Positions 1 through 11,070 of a stretch of DNA of 64,000 nt are shown here, one piece after another. The notes beneath the pieces are model-generated. The model did not search any database. It was not told the DNA's origin and worked only from the letters and a program-made list of their open reading frames with translations. The stretch's first letter is position 1. Each line of letters opens with the position of its first letter. The position numbers were made by a program, and so were the translations under genes. Source of the stretch: Neodontobutis hainanensis. Taxonomy: Eukaryota; Chordata; Actinopteri; Gobiiformes; Odontobutidae. Location of the stretch: the NCBI GenBank assembly GCA_024349245.1, contig JALDNG010000412.1:62001-126000 (forward strand), given 5' to 3'.

Positions 1-1159
1 TGTATATTATTCATTACACACAGACTGATATATTTCAAAAGTGTATTAATTTAAATGTTGATGATTATAATAAAATCCCAAATTCAGAAAATTTGAATAT
101 TACTTATGACCAATACAAAGGAAAGATGTTTAGAAATCTTGGCAAACTGAAAAGTATGAACATGAAAAGTATGATCATGTATAGCACTCAATACTTAGTT
201 AGGGCTCTTTTGCCTGAATTACTGCAGCAATGCGGCGTGGCATGGAGTCGATCAGTCTGTGGCACTGTTTAGGTTGCTCTGATAGTGGCCTTCAGCTCTT
301 CTGCATATTGCCTCATCCTTTTCACAATACCCTTCTCTCTGGGGTTAAGGTCAGGCGAGTTTGCTGGCCAAGTTAGAACAGGGATACATGGTCCTTAAAC
401 CAGGTACTGGTTGCTTTGGCACTTGGTGCAGGTGCCGAGAAATCTGCATCTCAAAAAGTTGGTCAGCAGCCAGAAGCATGAAGTGCTCTAAAACCTCCTG
501 GAATACGGCTGCGTTGACCTTGTACCTCAGAAAACACAGTGGACCAACACCAGCAGATGACATGGCTCCAAAGCATCACTGACTGTGGAAACTTTACACT
601 GGACCTCAAGCAACGTGGATTGTGTGTCTCTCCTCTCTTCCTCCAGACTCTGGGACCCTGATTTCCAAAGGAAATGCAAAATTTACTTTTGTCAGAAAAC
701 ATAACTTTGGACCACTCAGCAGCAGTCCCAGGCGAGATGCTTCTGAAGCTGTCTGTTGTTCAAGAGTGGCTTGACACAAGGAAAGCGAAGCTGAAACCCA
801 TGTCTTGAATACGTCTGTGCGCAGTGGTTCTTGAAGCACTGACTCCAGCTGCAGTCCACTCTTTCTGAATCTCCCTCACGTTTTTGAATGGGTTTTGTGT
901 CACAATCCTCTCCAGGTTATCACTATTGCTTGTTCACTTTTTTGAGTTTATTAGCTGATTAGAGTGTGGCACCAGGGCTCTTCAATATTGAACCTTTTCA
1001 CAATATTTAAATTTTCTGAGATACTGAATTTGGGATTTTCCTTGGTTAAAGAAAAGTGTTTCATGAATAAATATAATATACAAGTTTCACTTTTTGAATG
1101 GAATTAGTGAAATAAATCAACATTTTGATGATTTTCTAATTATATGTCCAGCACCTGTA
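1..1159 (-). mobile_element. Tc1/mariner transposon, partial, dead
   Basis: This is the mirror copy of the complete element at 14490-15721 and is cut by the left window edge, so about 75 bp of one end is missing. On the minus strand, frames around 463-840 read transposase pieces such as MFSDKSKFCISFGNQGPRVW, which holds the first catalytic Asp of the DDE domain. Reading frames change several times, so no functional transposase can be made. The inner end has the long terminal inverted repeat, finishing with CCAGCACCTGTA at 1159, directly next to the olfactomedin-like sequence. Confidence 0.9.
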
Positions 1160-1995
1160 ATTTAATGTGCTCATATTTTCATGTGCCCATATGCGCCCTT
1201 AGTGTGTATGCATGTGGAGTGAGGGCTAGGAGGAATGAGACAGGAAGTAGTGGAAGTTGTACCTGTGATGCATTCCTTCCCAGTTCTACCTTTCCCATCA
1301 AAGACCTGGTGGTGGTGAGAAACGGCGGAGATCTCCTACAGATTGGAGCTTGAAATGGGGAAGGTGTGCACATATTTTGTAAGCCTGTATAATGAGCATT
1401 TTGCAGTATTTTATGACACATTTCAGCTTGAAGAGTATTAGACCAAAATCATATGCAGACAAGATAGTGAAGATGGTAAAATTGAAGAACTAGAGAAGCT
1501 CCCAGACGCCTACAATGAAGCAGACTTAGAGGGGATCAAGATGGAGATTAAACAAGTGGAGGCCTTGATTCAAGACCTGCAGCTTTCAATCAAAACCTGC
1601 ACCAATGTCTTCAAGTCTTTGCATGTAGAGGTAAGTATACGGCCAGCTGTCACGCAGTAAATAAGGGTTTGATTCAATTAAATTGGCAATGGCCATTTGA
1701 TCATTTAAATGTTTATTTCAGATAACAGCCATGTTGGGCACACTGGATGCACTGGAGAAGAACTATGACAAGAACCTGGTGCTGGTGACACTGAGTACAT
1801 CAAGATCCAGCTGCAGCTTGAGGAGAGTGAGACGCCACCAGGAAATCTTCAGAGTCAGTAAGCCATCGTGAGCCAGCTCAATGCTCATCTAAGTTCAGGG
1901 TGCACATATGGAGGAGGGGAAAAGACTCAAGCCCATTCCAGAGCGTGAGTCTGTACTGGTGCTCTGCTTACTCTAGTCCAAGCATATTAGGTTAA
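1160..1995 (+). pseudogene. Olfactomedin-4-like gene fragment, broken (A1 copy)
   Basis: Translated pieces match the coiled-coil part of fish olfactomedin-4-like secreted glycoproteins. The first exon-like part (about 1240-1629) encodes GSCTCDAFLPSSTFPIKDL, the N-terminal Cys motif of the family, and later EADLEGIKMEIKQVEALI; it ends at a good donor, GAG|GTAAGTATA. A second exon after TTTATTTCAG at 1721 encodes ITAMLGTLDALEKNYDKN. It then runs, out of frame, into the start of the olfactomedin domain (SKP, then SQLNAHL and KPIPERESVYW near 1855-1960). Frameshifts and a stop (TGA) interrupt it. The remainder of the olfactomedin beta-propeller is absent. Family assignment is by recognition of these motifs. 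Confidence 0.75.
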
Positions 1996-2745
1996 ATTAG
2001 GTTCTACACCAACTACAAATGCTTCATTCTAAGAAGCCCCTTCCTGCATCATAGCTTACTAGTTTATTTTTCACAAATATAACACAAAACAACTAACACT
2101 GAATTATTTTAACAGAAAGAAGTAAGAACAAAGAACTTTAAATTGTGAGATCTGTTTATAAGTCATTTCTTGAAGCTATTTATAGATGTTTTAGTTCTAG
2201 ACTATTCCACAGGTTAACTTTCTGAACAGACAGACATGTCTGTTTGACGTTGGTTGTGATCTGAGTTTACTGAACACGGAGTGTTCGTCAGGAGCAGAGT
2301 TCATCTAAAACAGGTTCTGTCTTATTTTAAACATTATTTTTGCTATTTTAAATTTGACTAAGTGATTACCTTTCAGTAAGTTAGAGTTTATGAGCAGCTT
2401 GTTTGCTGGGTGAAAATAATCTCTTTATTTAGAATAAAATGTCACCAATCCATCTTTATACAATGCCCTGATGCCATATCTTTCAGGTTTTCTTAACAGA
2501 ACTTTGTGATCAATGGTGTTGAAGGCTTTCTTCAAGTCTATGAAAATTCCATTTATGGGATTTTTATTTTTATTGTAGATGTTATTTTTGTTCAACCAGC
2601 TCAATTACAGCCATTTCTGTGATTCGATTTGCTTGTAAGCCATATTGATGGATTGTTTTGATATTTTATATAATTACATTTTTAGATTGGGATGACTTTA
2701 GCTATTTTCATGTTGTCCCTCAGAAGGAGGGACTCTGGCCCTTCT
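1996..2745 (-). mobile_element. LINE reverse-transcriptase fragment (A1 copy)
   Basis: The minus strand near 2495-2570 encodes FIDLKKAF.TIDHKVLLRK, the RT palm motif A region of a non-LTR retrotransposon. Upstream (about 2700) is a stretch like DNMKIAKVIPI, which resembles the RT finger region. Downstream (2160-2400) is sequence resembling the C-terminal tail of such elements. Stops and an internal deletion separate the parts. It is 5' and internally truncated and inactive. Confidence 0.7.
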
Positions 2746-2779
2746 TGTGCAGGGCATTGGTGTTGTGGGCAGAGATGGC

Positions 2780-2912
2780 GAGTCATCAAGATCAGTTTTG
2801 TGCCTCGACTCGGACTTGGACTTAATTTTTATTGCTCTGACTCAAACTTGGACTCCTTTATTCTCAAACACAAGGACTCGAGACTTGCCTCGGACTTGAG
2901 CACAAAGGACTC
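2780..2912. repeat. GAGTCCAAGT-rich repeat segment
   Basis: This segment is dense in CTTGGACTC/GAGTCCAAG words. The same segment, with the same order of variants, appears at 12724-12850, and in blocks C1 and C2 at about 18050-18170 and 63070-63190. That makes it a dispersed repeat, not chance low complexity. Its class is not clear. Confidence 0.6.
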
Positions 2913-3461
2913 TGTTACAAATGCATGTAAATGTCTGTGTGTTCCACCTGCAGGAGGAGTGGGGTGTGTCTGATCTGGGCTCCTGATTGGCTGCTACCCT
3001 TTATAAGGAGGATGTTGTCTGCTTCGCTCCGTGTTTCCGGCTAAGCTCCGCCTCCTGGTTGTGCTGCTGTCGATGCCACAGCAGACGTTCAGCTCCTCTT
3101 TTATGTTTTCAGTTAGTTCTTTTAGGTGATGGGCGAGGTGGTCCTGTTTTAACGGTTTGTTGTTTTACTTTAAGGGTTAGGATTTGTTAGGCAGGGACAG
3201 AGGAGGCACGTAAGTCTGACGGTCCAATGGCGGGCTGACTCGGCTTGTTGCCCTCTTTTGTTCATTTTGGCCACCCATCTCTGCCTTTTTGTTCTCCCTT
3301 GATTCTTATTTTAAATAGACAGTTGGAGCTTTAATTGTGTATGGCTTTTTGGTTTGTCCCAAACTCTCTGTTTAATTAATACATTGTTGATTTGTGTTGC
3401 CTTATACTTTGTGTGGTTTGACTTTATGTTCAGGTCCCTTTTGTTTAGCGGGATCGTAACA
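2913..3461 (+). mobile_element. 5' LTR of Gmr1-like gypsy element (A1)
   Basis: The segment starts TGTTAC and ends GTAACA, the usual TG...CA form with a short inverted repeat, and sits just upstream of gag. A TATA box (CTTTATAAGG) lies near 2998. In A2 the LTR is followed by TGGGGGCCCG, a likely primer-binding site starting with the usual TGG; in A1 that site is lost by a small deletion (TATTTATTAAAG). The LTR is about 549 bp. No second LTR is seen, because the element is cut at the palindrome centre. Confidence 0.75.
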
Positions 3462-3602
3462 TATTTATTAAAGTAGACTTTCTGTCTTGTGAGTTAATGG
3501 AGTAATTCAGGTAGGACTGGCAGGTGTGTATTTTTTGTGAGTAGCTTTGTTTGTTGTGTGTTAGCCTTTTGTATTGTGGCTGGCCTGATTCTGGGTTTAA
3601 AC

Positions 3603-3998
3603 ATGGAGTATAATCTGGATGAGTTTGTTTCTGCTCCCACTTTGGAGGTTTTGCATCGGTGTCAAAAAGATGATCTCTTGCTAGTTGCTGAACATGATGA
3701 CATTGTTGTCACAAAGCAAGCAAAGAAAGCTACGGTAAATACTCAACTTTATAATGCTTTGGTAAAGCGTGGGACGTTGACACTGATACACACCAAAGCT
3801 AAAGGTCTTAGAACATCTTACTCTAGTAGTACGGCAGATGAAGCAGTTAGATTAAAGAAGCTAGAAGTTGAATTAGAGTGCCTTTCTTTAAAGGAAAAGG
3901 AGCTCCAATATATTAATATGTTGGAGACAAAGAAATTGGAGCAACAGACACAGATTTGCATGCTCGAATTAGAGCTTGGTGTTGGTCCTCGGGTCTAA
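3603..3998 (+). pseudogene. Gmr1-like Gag N-terminal region (A1)
   Basis: An open frame from ATG at 3603 encodes 131 residues beginning MEYNLDEFVSAPTLEVL. It has a helical, Lys/Glu-rich C-terminal half (about residues 85-120, e.g. LKKLEVELE, LKEKELQYI) that should form a coiled coil. Position between LTR and zinc knuckle, plus similarity to known fish gypsy Gag N-termini, supports Gag. The frame stops before the zinc knuckle, which lies in a different frame, so Gag is split. Confidence 0.7.
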
Positions 3999-4088
3999 GT
4001 CTGTTTTTAATTTAAGAACAGTCTTTCTGATAGAGTAACTACATATTTAAACAAAAACTAAGTTGCTGATGTATCTAAAGCCGCTGTT

Positions 4089-4433
4089 TTGGTTGATAAA
4101 TATGTCTTAACGCACAAGTCTGTCTTTTTGGAACGCCCATTTGGTTTTGGTTTTGAAAAAAATGAGCGAGCTAATGGTAATGCTAGAGACGGTAAGAAAA
4201 AGGCGTGTCTGCCCTCTGAGCATGTGACAAAAATTATGTCCGGTAATGTGGAAACAGAAGCTAATGTTGTCACTTGTTTCTATTGTAGACTGAGGGGTCA
4301 TATAATCGCTCACTGTCAAGTGCTGAAGAACAAGAACATTAAACCCGTAGTTTTGATCAAGACTGTGAGTCAGGGTAAGGAGTCGCATTTGCCTGCTGAA
4401 GCCTGTGATTACACTGACTTTAAGCCTTTGTAA
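4089..4433 (+). pseudogene. Gag nucleocapsid with CCHC zinc knuckle (A1)
   Basis: A 114-codon open frame contains CFYCRLRGHIIAHC, a complete C-X2-C-X4-H-X4-C zinc knuckle that binds nucleic acid in Gag. A stop (TAA) at 4431 ends it in this copy. A2 and A3 read through here to the protease active-site region, so this stop is private to A1. Confidence 0.8.
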
Positions 4434-4860
4434 TGGATGGTTTTGTTTCTTTGTCTGGACATAGTCGTAAAATCCCTGTGAAAATATTGAGGACACTCTC
4501 AGTCTTTTATCCTTGAAGGGTTTTACAGCTGAGTAACGAAACCGCTATTGGTTCTAAGGTCCCTGTGCACGGTTTTAACCTTCAAGACATCGGTGTTCCT
4601 TTGCATAAAATTGTTCTACAGTCAGACCTATGGTGAGGGACGCTGTCGTTGGGGTGCGGCCTGGTTTGCCAATTAATGTAGTTTCTGTTATAATGGGGAA
4701 CGATTTGGCAGGAGGTAAAGTGATGATTACACCAGAGTTAACACCTGTACCTATTGTCAGCCACAGTCCAGATAAACTTGCTAAAACTGTCCTGATGTGT
4801 TTACTTCTTGTGCTGTTACACGCGCTGCTTCAGAGCGCTGAAGTGAGTTAATTAATGATG
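4434..4860 (+). pseudogene. Retrotransposon protease remnant (A1)
   Basis: The flap and C-terminal part of a gypsy aspartic protease is recognisable as VIMGNDLAGGKV near 4690-4725, after PGLPINVVS. The active-site DTG near 4490 is disrupted. A2 and A3 read ILRDTLS, so Asp-Thr is kept but the Gly is lost, probably by an indel. In A1 a further base is missing there. Not functional. Confidence 0.65.
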
Positions 4861-5084
4861 ATTTTGACTTAAGTGAAAAATTTCTGAGTGGGGCTTTTCT
4901 TTAATGACGGTTCGTTGTGTGAAAACAAAGAAAAAATCACATCAGTTGACTCTACTATTGACACTGAACCTGTCACTATGTCACGGCTGGATTTAATTAA
5001 AGAACAAAAGAGAGACAATTACTTTGTCAACGCTGTTTGAACAAATTGTGAGTGATGAAAATATAAATGTGTCAGGGTTACTTT

Positions 5085-5965
5085 TTGAGTGACCATATTC
5101 TCATGCGAAAATGGTTATCAAGGCATTTTTCTGCTGGGATGATTGGCGGAGTGTGACCCAGATTGTTGTTCCGGTGCCGTACCGAAAACAAATCTTATCT
5201 CTAGCCCATGACAATCCATTTTCTGGTCATTTGTTTGTTAGAAAGACCTATGACTGAATTTTGAGGCTTTTTTGGCCAGGCTTAAAGAAAGATGTGGCTA
5301 GTTATATCAAATTGTGTCACATGTGTCAGATTGGAAGAAAACCAAATCAAACCATACCTCCGGCTACTCTGTGTCCAATCCCAGTTGTTGGTGAGCCTTT
5401 TGAGAGGGTCTTGGTTGATTGTGTGGTGTCCTCTTACTCGCTCAAAGTCTGGTAATAAATTTCTGTGGACGGTCATGTGTACTTCTACTCGGTTTCCTGA
5501 AGTGTTTCCCCAGCGTAAAATGACCACTCCAGCCATTGTAAAGGCTTTGACAAAGTTCTTTTTATTGTTTGGCTTGCCGAAAGCTTGCCGAGTTTGCTAA
5601 GGACTGGGATGAGGGGATATGTGTGTTAATGTTTGCTATCAGAGACAGGAATACACTACAGGAATCTTTAGGCTTTAGTCCGTGTGACTTAGTCTTTGCA
5701 CGGTGCGTGGGCCATTGAAGCTCTTAAAATATCAGTGGTTAACAGGAGAGACAAAACAAAATCTTTTGGATTTTGTCAGTGTGTTTCGGTCCAGGCTCTG
5801 CCGTGCGTGTGAGCTGGCAAAAGAAAATCTTGAGTGTGCAGAAAATAAGATGAAAGGGTGGTTTGATAAGCGGCTGAACATGGAGAGTTCTTGCCTGGTG
5901 AAAAGGTTTTGGTTCTGTTACCGATTTCCGGTTCCAGTTTACAGGATTGTTACAGTGGTCCTTAT
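5085..5965 (+). pseudogene. Gmr1-like integrase, catalytically deleted (A1)
   Basis: Order seen: an HHCC zinc domain (HDNPFSGH ... LCHMCQ at about 5205-5330), the start of the catalytic core with first Asp (ERVLVDC), FPEVFPQRKMTTPAIVKAL, then FGLPK. Next comes LAEFAKDWDEG directly, so about 60-70 residues holding the second Asp and the Glu are absent. The C-terminal part continues to GEKVLVLLPI and YSGPY (GPY/F motif), where a LINE is inserted. Integrase follows protease with no RT between, which matches the Gmr1 group of Ty3/gypsy elements. Frameshifts near 5245 and 5420 and after 5580 break this copy further. Confidence 0.8.
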
Positions 5966-7050
5966 TTCAAGTTTCAAGTCTGCTTTATTGTCAATTCTTC
6001 TACAGGTACAGTACATACATACAGAGAATCGAAATTGCGTTACACTCAGACCCACACAGAATCTAGATCAAAATATAAAATGTAGATACAACTGTACAAT
6101 TATAAATTATACACTAAGAAAATGTTATAAAAGGCATAATAAAATCAAAAATAAAGTTAAATAAAGAAAATAAAGCAGCGCAAGGCAAAAGGCAGAGTGC
6201 AAATCATTGAAGTGAGCAACAGTGCAGATAAAACTTTTTTAGTGCAAAACAAAAGCTTATTAAGTCTGATTGAAGTGGGCTCAAGAGCAGTTATTTAACT
6301 GACTGATGATGTAGTGGAATGATGGCAGTTCCATGGAGAATGAGGTCGTGAGCAGACCAATGCTGCACAAAGTGACTGGTGCATGTCATCATATATTAGT
6401 GTGGGTAGGGGTCATAGTTCAGTGGTGCCTGGGGCAGAAAAGGTTGGGCGCGAGTTCAGCTCCCTGACAGCCTGGTGGAGTAAGCTGTCCTTCAGTCTGC
6501 TGGTCCTCTCCTCCTGATGGCAGCAGGCTGGAGAAGCTGTGTGATGGGTGTCACGTGCAATGCAGAGGGCTTTGCGGATGAGACGTGTTCTGTAAATGTG
6601 CTGGAGGGAGGAAGAGAGACACCAATGATCTTCTCAGCTGCTCTCACTTTGCATTGCAGAGTCTTTCGGCAGGACGCGTTGCAGGCGCCCTACCACACAG
6701 TGATGCAGCTCGACAGGATGCTCTTGATGGTGCCTCAGTAGAAGGTGTACATGATGGGGGTGGGGCTCTGGCTCTCCTCAGTTTGCAGAGAAAGTAGAGA
6801 CACTGTTGTGATTTCGGCCAGTTCTGCTGTGTTTTCAGTCCAGGAGAGTCCTCTGCGATGTGCACACCCAGGAACTTGGTGCTGTTTACTCTCTCCACAG
6901 TCGCACCGTTGATGGTCAGAGGAACATGATGAGTGTGCGCTCTCCTGAAGTCAACAACAATCTCCTTCGTCTTCTCCACGTTCAGAGAGATTGTTGTTGT
7001 CACTGCTGGTGCTGGATGTGTTACTGCAACCCTTACTGCCTGAGGTAATG
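5966..7050 (-). mobile_element. 5'-truncated LINE inside integrase (A1)
   Basis: The LINE sense strand is minus. It encodes the C-terminal domain after RT: VEKTKEIVVDFRRAHTHHVP, STKFLGVHI, then IYRTRLIRKALCIARDP. The 3' end has CAATAAAGCAGACTTGAAACTTGAA, a short-repeat tail of the CR1/L2/Rex1 clade. It splits the integrase GPY/F motif: CCTTAT on one side and TTATGTTGTG on the other suggest a TTAT target duplication. Confidence 0.8.
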
Positions 7051-7261
7051 TTATGTTGTGAAAAAGAAACTGGGTGACAGAGACTACTTGATTTTCACAC
7101 CTGACGCGGCGTGGCACACGCCTTTGCCATGTGAACATGTTAAAATCTTATTATGACCGAAATGACTCGTACTTGGTGGTGGCAGACGCCAGTCTGCAGC
7201 GCTTACGGGGTTGAGAACACTGAGACCCGTGATTCATTTGCGGGCCTGTCAGGAGCTGTCG
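7051..7261 (+). pseudogene. Integrase C-terminal tail after LINE (A1)
   Basis: Continues the GPY/F domain: VVKKKLGDRDYLIFTPD then CHVNMLKSYYDR, a typical end of gypsy integrases. It is followed by linker sequence toward the expected RT, which is missing because the MITE and palindrome centre follow. Confidence 0.7.
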
Positions 7262-7654
7262 ACGGTGGCCGAGACAGCTCAACACGCTGCAAATGAAGAA
7301 AGCACCAGCAAATAAAGAAAACATCTTCATCAGTTTGACAAAGTTTACAACAGACCACAACGTAAATGTTTTAAGGGGACTCATTTGAACGAACAATATA
7401 TTTAGGCCAACAATATCCAAACGACTAAGCAATTATACGATCATGATCTAAAAGTAAAAAAACTCACCTTTCAGGTCAGTGACAACAACACTGACAACAA
7501 CGCGACAGGCGAGCAAACAATAAGCAGGTCCCATTAGGGGTTCGTCACTCAAAGGTGTCTCTTAAAACATTTCCGTTGTGGTCTGTGTTATTTGCAGCGC
7601 TTTTGTATTTGCATGTGTTGTGAGGATTTGCAGCGCTTGTTGTCAAACTGATGA
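7262..7654. mobile_element. MITE, cut at the palindrome centre (A1)
   Basis: Mirror copy of the complete MITE at 7829-8326. It begins ACGGTGGCCGAGACAGCTC and lacks the last 66 bp or so of the far inverted repeat; the A1 arm ends in the middle of that repeat. Confidence 0.75.
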
Positions 7655-7894
7655 CATAGCTGAGAGTGATGTTCACGCCTTCCTTGGTGTGAGCAAAGCA
7701 GATTGCCATCAGTGAAACTTCTTTACCAGGACCACTAAACCACCTCGAATCAGCATTTTCAATTTCAGTACAGGACAGCTCCTGTTTACCAGCCGCTAAT
7801 TTGCGGCTTGGAGCGTTCAGCACCGGACTACTGTGGCCGAGACAGCTCAACACGCTGCAAATGAAGAAAGCACCAGCAAATAAAGAAAACATCT
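7655..7894. other. Spacer at the palindrome axis
   Basis: 240 bp are not mirrored. 7655-7765 is found nowhere else in the window. 7766-7828 belongs to the Gmr1-like linker and is shared with the start of A3 (51537-51674). 7829-7894 is the outer part of the MITE inverted repeat that A1 lacks. The inversion breakpoint is therefore inside a MITE arm. Confidence 0.85.
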
Positions 7895-8326
7895 TCATCA
7901 GTTTGACAACAAGCGCGCTGCAAATCCTCACAACACATGCAAATACAAAAACGCGCTGCAAATAACACAGACCACAACGGAAATGTTTTAAGAGACACCT
8001 TTGAGTGACGAACCCCTAATGGGACCTGCTTATTGTTTGCTCGCCTGTCGCGTTGTTGTCAATGTCGTTGTCACTGTCGTTGTCACTGACCTGAAAGTGA
8101 GTTTTTTTTTTTTACTTTTAGATCATGATCGTATAATTGCTTAGTCGTTTGGATATTGTTGGCCTAAATATATTGTTCGTCACTCAAATGAGTCCCCTTA
8201 AAACATTTACGTTGTGGTCTGTTGTAAACTTTTGCAGCGCGCGTTTTGTCAAACTGATGAAGATGTTTTCTTTATTTGCTGGTGCTTTCTTCATTTGCAG
8301 CGTGTTGAGCTGTCTCGGCCACCGTA
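7829..8326. mobile_element. MITE with long inverted repeats, complete (A2)
   Basis: The ends mirror each other for about 150 bp: TACTGTGGCCGAGACAGCTC at the left and its complement, with one mismatch, at the right. The flanks carry a perfect 6-bp direct repeat CCGGAC at 7823-7828 and 8327-8332. The middle has no coding capacity. It is a non-autonomous DNA transposon inserted in the linker after the Gmr1-like integrase. The superfamily is uncertain. Confidence 0.8.
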
Positions 8327-8541
8327 CCGGACAGCTCCTGACAGGCCCGCAAATGAATACGGGTCTCAGTGTTCTCAACCCCGAGCAACGCTGCAGACTG
8401 GCGTCTGCCACCACCAAGTACGAGTCATTTCGGTCATAATAAGATTTTAACATGTTCACATGGCAAAGGCGTGTGCCACGCCGGCGGTCAGGTGTGAAAA
8501 TCAAGTAGTCTCTGTCACCCAGTTTCTTTTTCACAACATAA
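8327..8541 (-). pseudogene. Integrase C-terminal tail (A2)
   Basis: On the minus strand it reads KKKLGDRDYLIFTPDRRRG and RLCHVNMLKSYYDR, the end of the GPY/F domain, with a good open frame to 8184. It is separated from the rest of the integrase by the LINE at 8542-9638. Confidence 0.75.
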
Positions 8542-9638
8542 CATTACCTCAGGCAGTAAGGGTTGCAGTAACACATCCAGCACCAGCAGTGACAACAATC
8601 TCTCTCTGAACGTGGAGAAGACGAAGGAGATTGTTGTTGACTTCAGGAGAGCGCACACTCATCATGTTCCTCTGACCATCAACGGTGCGACTGTGGAGAG
8701 AGTAAACAGCACCAAGTTCCTGGGTGTGCACATCGCAGAGGACCTCTCCTGGACTGAAAACACAGCAGAACTGGCCAAGAAATCACAACAGTGTCTCTAC
8801 TTTCTCTGCAAACTGAGGAGAGCCAGAGCCCCACCCCCATCATGTACACCTTCTACTGAGGCACCATCAAGAGCATCCTGTCGAGCTGCATCACTGTGTG
8901 GTAGGGCGCCTGCAACGCGTCCTGCCGAAAGACTCTGCAATGCAAAGTGAGAGCAGCTGAGAAGATCATTGGTGTCTCTCTTCCCTCCCTCCAGCACATT
9001 TACAGAACACGTCTCATCCGCAAAGCCCTCTGCATTGCACGTGACCCCCCACCCATCACACAGCTTCTCCAGCCTGCTGCCATCAGGGAGGAGAGGACCA
9101 GCAGACTGAAGGACAGCTTACTCCACCAGGCTGTCAGGGAGCTGAACTCGCGCCCGAACCTTTTCTGCCCCAGGCACCACTGAACTATGACCCCTACCCA
9201 CACTAATATATGATGACATGCACCAGTCACTTTGTGCAGCATTGGTCTGCTCACGACCTCATTCTCCATGGAACTGCCATCATTCCACTACATCATCAGT
9301 CAGTTAAATAACTGCTCTTGAGCCCACTTCAATCAGACTTAATAAGCTTTTGTTTTTGCACTAAAAAAGTTTTATCTGCACTGTTGCTCACTTCAATGAT
9401 TTGCACTCTGCCTTTTGCCTTGCGCTGCTTAATTTTGCTTTATTTAACTTTATTTTTGATTTTATTATGCCTTTTATAACATTTTCTTAGTGTATAATTT
9501 ATAATTGTACAGTTGTATCTACATTTTATATTTTGATCTAGATTCTGTGTGGGTCTGAGTGTAACGCAATTTCGATTCTCTGTATGTATGTACTGTACCT
9601 GTAGAAGAATTGACAATAAAGCAGACTTGAAACTTGAA
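8542..9638 (+). mobile_element. 5'-truncated LINE inside integrase (A2)
   Basis: Plus-strand frames read LNVEKTKEIVVDFRRAHTHH at 8605 and KIIGVSLPSLQHIYRTRLIR at 8960, ending LHQAVRELNSR. The 3' UTR runs to CAATAAAGCAGACTTGAAACTTGAA at 9636. No RT palm motif is present, so only the last third of ORF2 was inserted. A stop at 8856 and frame changes make it dead. Confidence 0.85.
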
Positions 9639-10520
9639 ATAAGGACCACTGTAACAATCCTGTAAACTGGAACCGGAAATCGGTAACAGAACCAAAACCT
9701 TTTCACCAGGCAAGAACTCTCCATGTTCAGCCTGCTTATCAAACCACCCTTTCATCTTATTTTCTGCACACTCAAGATTTTCTTTTGCCAGCTCACACGC
9801 ACGGCAGAGCCTGGACCGAAACACACTGACAAAATCCAAAAGATTTTGTTTTGTCTCTCCTGTTAACCACTGATATTTTAAGAGCTTCAATGGCCCACGC
9901 ACCGTGTGCAAAGACTAAGTCACACGGACTAAAGCCTAAAGATTCCTGTAGTGTATTCCTGTCTCTGATAGCAAACATTAACACACATATCCCCTCATCC
10001 CAGTCCTTAGCAAACTCGGCAAGCTGGCAAGCCAAACAATAAAAAGAACTTTGTCAAAGCCTTTACAATGGCTGGAGTGGTCATTTTACGCTGGGGAAAC
10101 ACTTCAGGAAACCGAGTAGAAGTACACATGACCGTCCACAGAAATTTATTACCAGACTTTGAGCGAGTAAGAGGACACTCACAATCAACCAAGACCCTCT
10201 CAAAAGGCTCACCAACAACTGGGATTGGACACAGAGTAGCCGGAGGTATGGTTTGATTTGGTTTTCTTCCAATCTGACACATGTGACACAATTTGATATA
10301 ACTAACCACATCTTTCTTTAAGCCTGGCCAAAAAAAAAGCCTCAAAATTCAGTCATAGGTCTTTCTAACCCCCAAATGACCAGAAAATGGATTGTCATGG
10401 GCTAGAGATAAGATTTGTTTTCGGTACGGCACCGGAACAACAATCTGGGTCACACTCCGCCAATCATCCCAGCAGAAAAATGCCTTGATAACCATTTTCG
10501 CATGAGAATATGGTCACTCA
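9639..10520 (-). pseudogene. Gmr1-like integrase, catalytically deleted (A2)
   Basis: Minus-strand pieces: zinc domain with LCHMCQIGRKPNQTIPPAT (about 10285), first catalytic Asp in ERVLVDC (about 10185), FPEVFPQRK (10100), then FGLPA close to RVC and AEFAKDWDEG near 10000. The second catalytic Asp and the Glu are missing by the same deletion as in the other two copies. The end at GEKVLVLLPI..YSGPY meets the LINE at 9639. Confidence 0.8.
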
Positions 10521-10744
10521 AAAAGTAACCCCTCGACACATTTATATTTTCATCACTCACAATTTGTTCAAACAGCGTTGACAAAGTAATGTCTCTTTTG
10601 TTCTTTAATTAAATCCAGCCGTGACATAGTGACAGGTTCAGTGTCAATAGTAGAGTCAACTGATGTGATTTTTTCTTTGTTTTCATACAACGATAACATT
10701 AAAGAAAACCCCACTCAGAAATTTTTCACTTAAGTCAAAATCAT

Positions 10745-11070
10745 CATTAATTAACTCACTTCAGCGCTCTGAAGCAGCGCGTGTAACAGCACAAGAAGTA
10801 AACACATCAGGACAGTTTTAGCAAGTTTATCTGGACTGTGGCTGACAATAGGTACAGGTGTTAACTCTGGTGTAATCATCACTTTACCTCCTGCCAAATC
10901 GTTCCCCATTATAACAGAAACTACATTAATTGGCAAACCAGGCCGCACCCCAACGACAGCGTCCCCTCACCATAGGTCTGACTGTAGAACAATTTTATGC
11001 AAAGGAACACCGATGTCTTGAAGGTTAAAACCGTGCACAGGGACCTTAGAACCAATAGCGGTTTCGTTAC
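10745..11070 (-). pseudogene. Protease C-terminal remnant (A2)
   Basis: Reads RPGLPINVVSVIMGNDLAGG on the minus strand, the flap and C-terminal part of a gypsy aspartic protease, then a Thr/Pro linker to about 10751. It joins the active-site part in the frame at 11071-11517. Confidence 0.65.

Larger units (their letters stand above)
1..7654. repeat. Left arm of a large palindrome (block A1)
   Basis: The whole stretch reappears in reverse complement at 7895-15643 with the same order of elements. Landmarks pair across an axis near 7775: gag at 3603-3998 with 11608-12003, the LTR at 2913-3461 with 12153-12723, and the Tc1 end at 1159 with 14490. The arms differ by substitutions and small indels throughout. 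The arm starts before the window, inside the Tc1 element. Confidence 0.95.

Noticed and set aside
6644..7138. 164-codon minus-strand frame as a gene
   Set aside because: It is the C-terminal part of the inserted LINE read through into integrase antisense.
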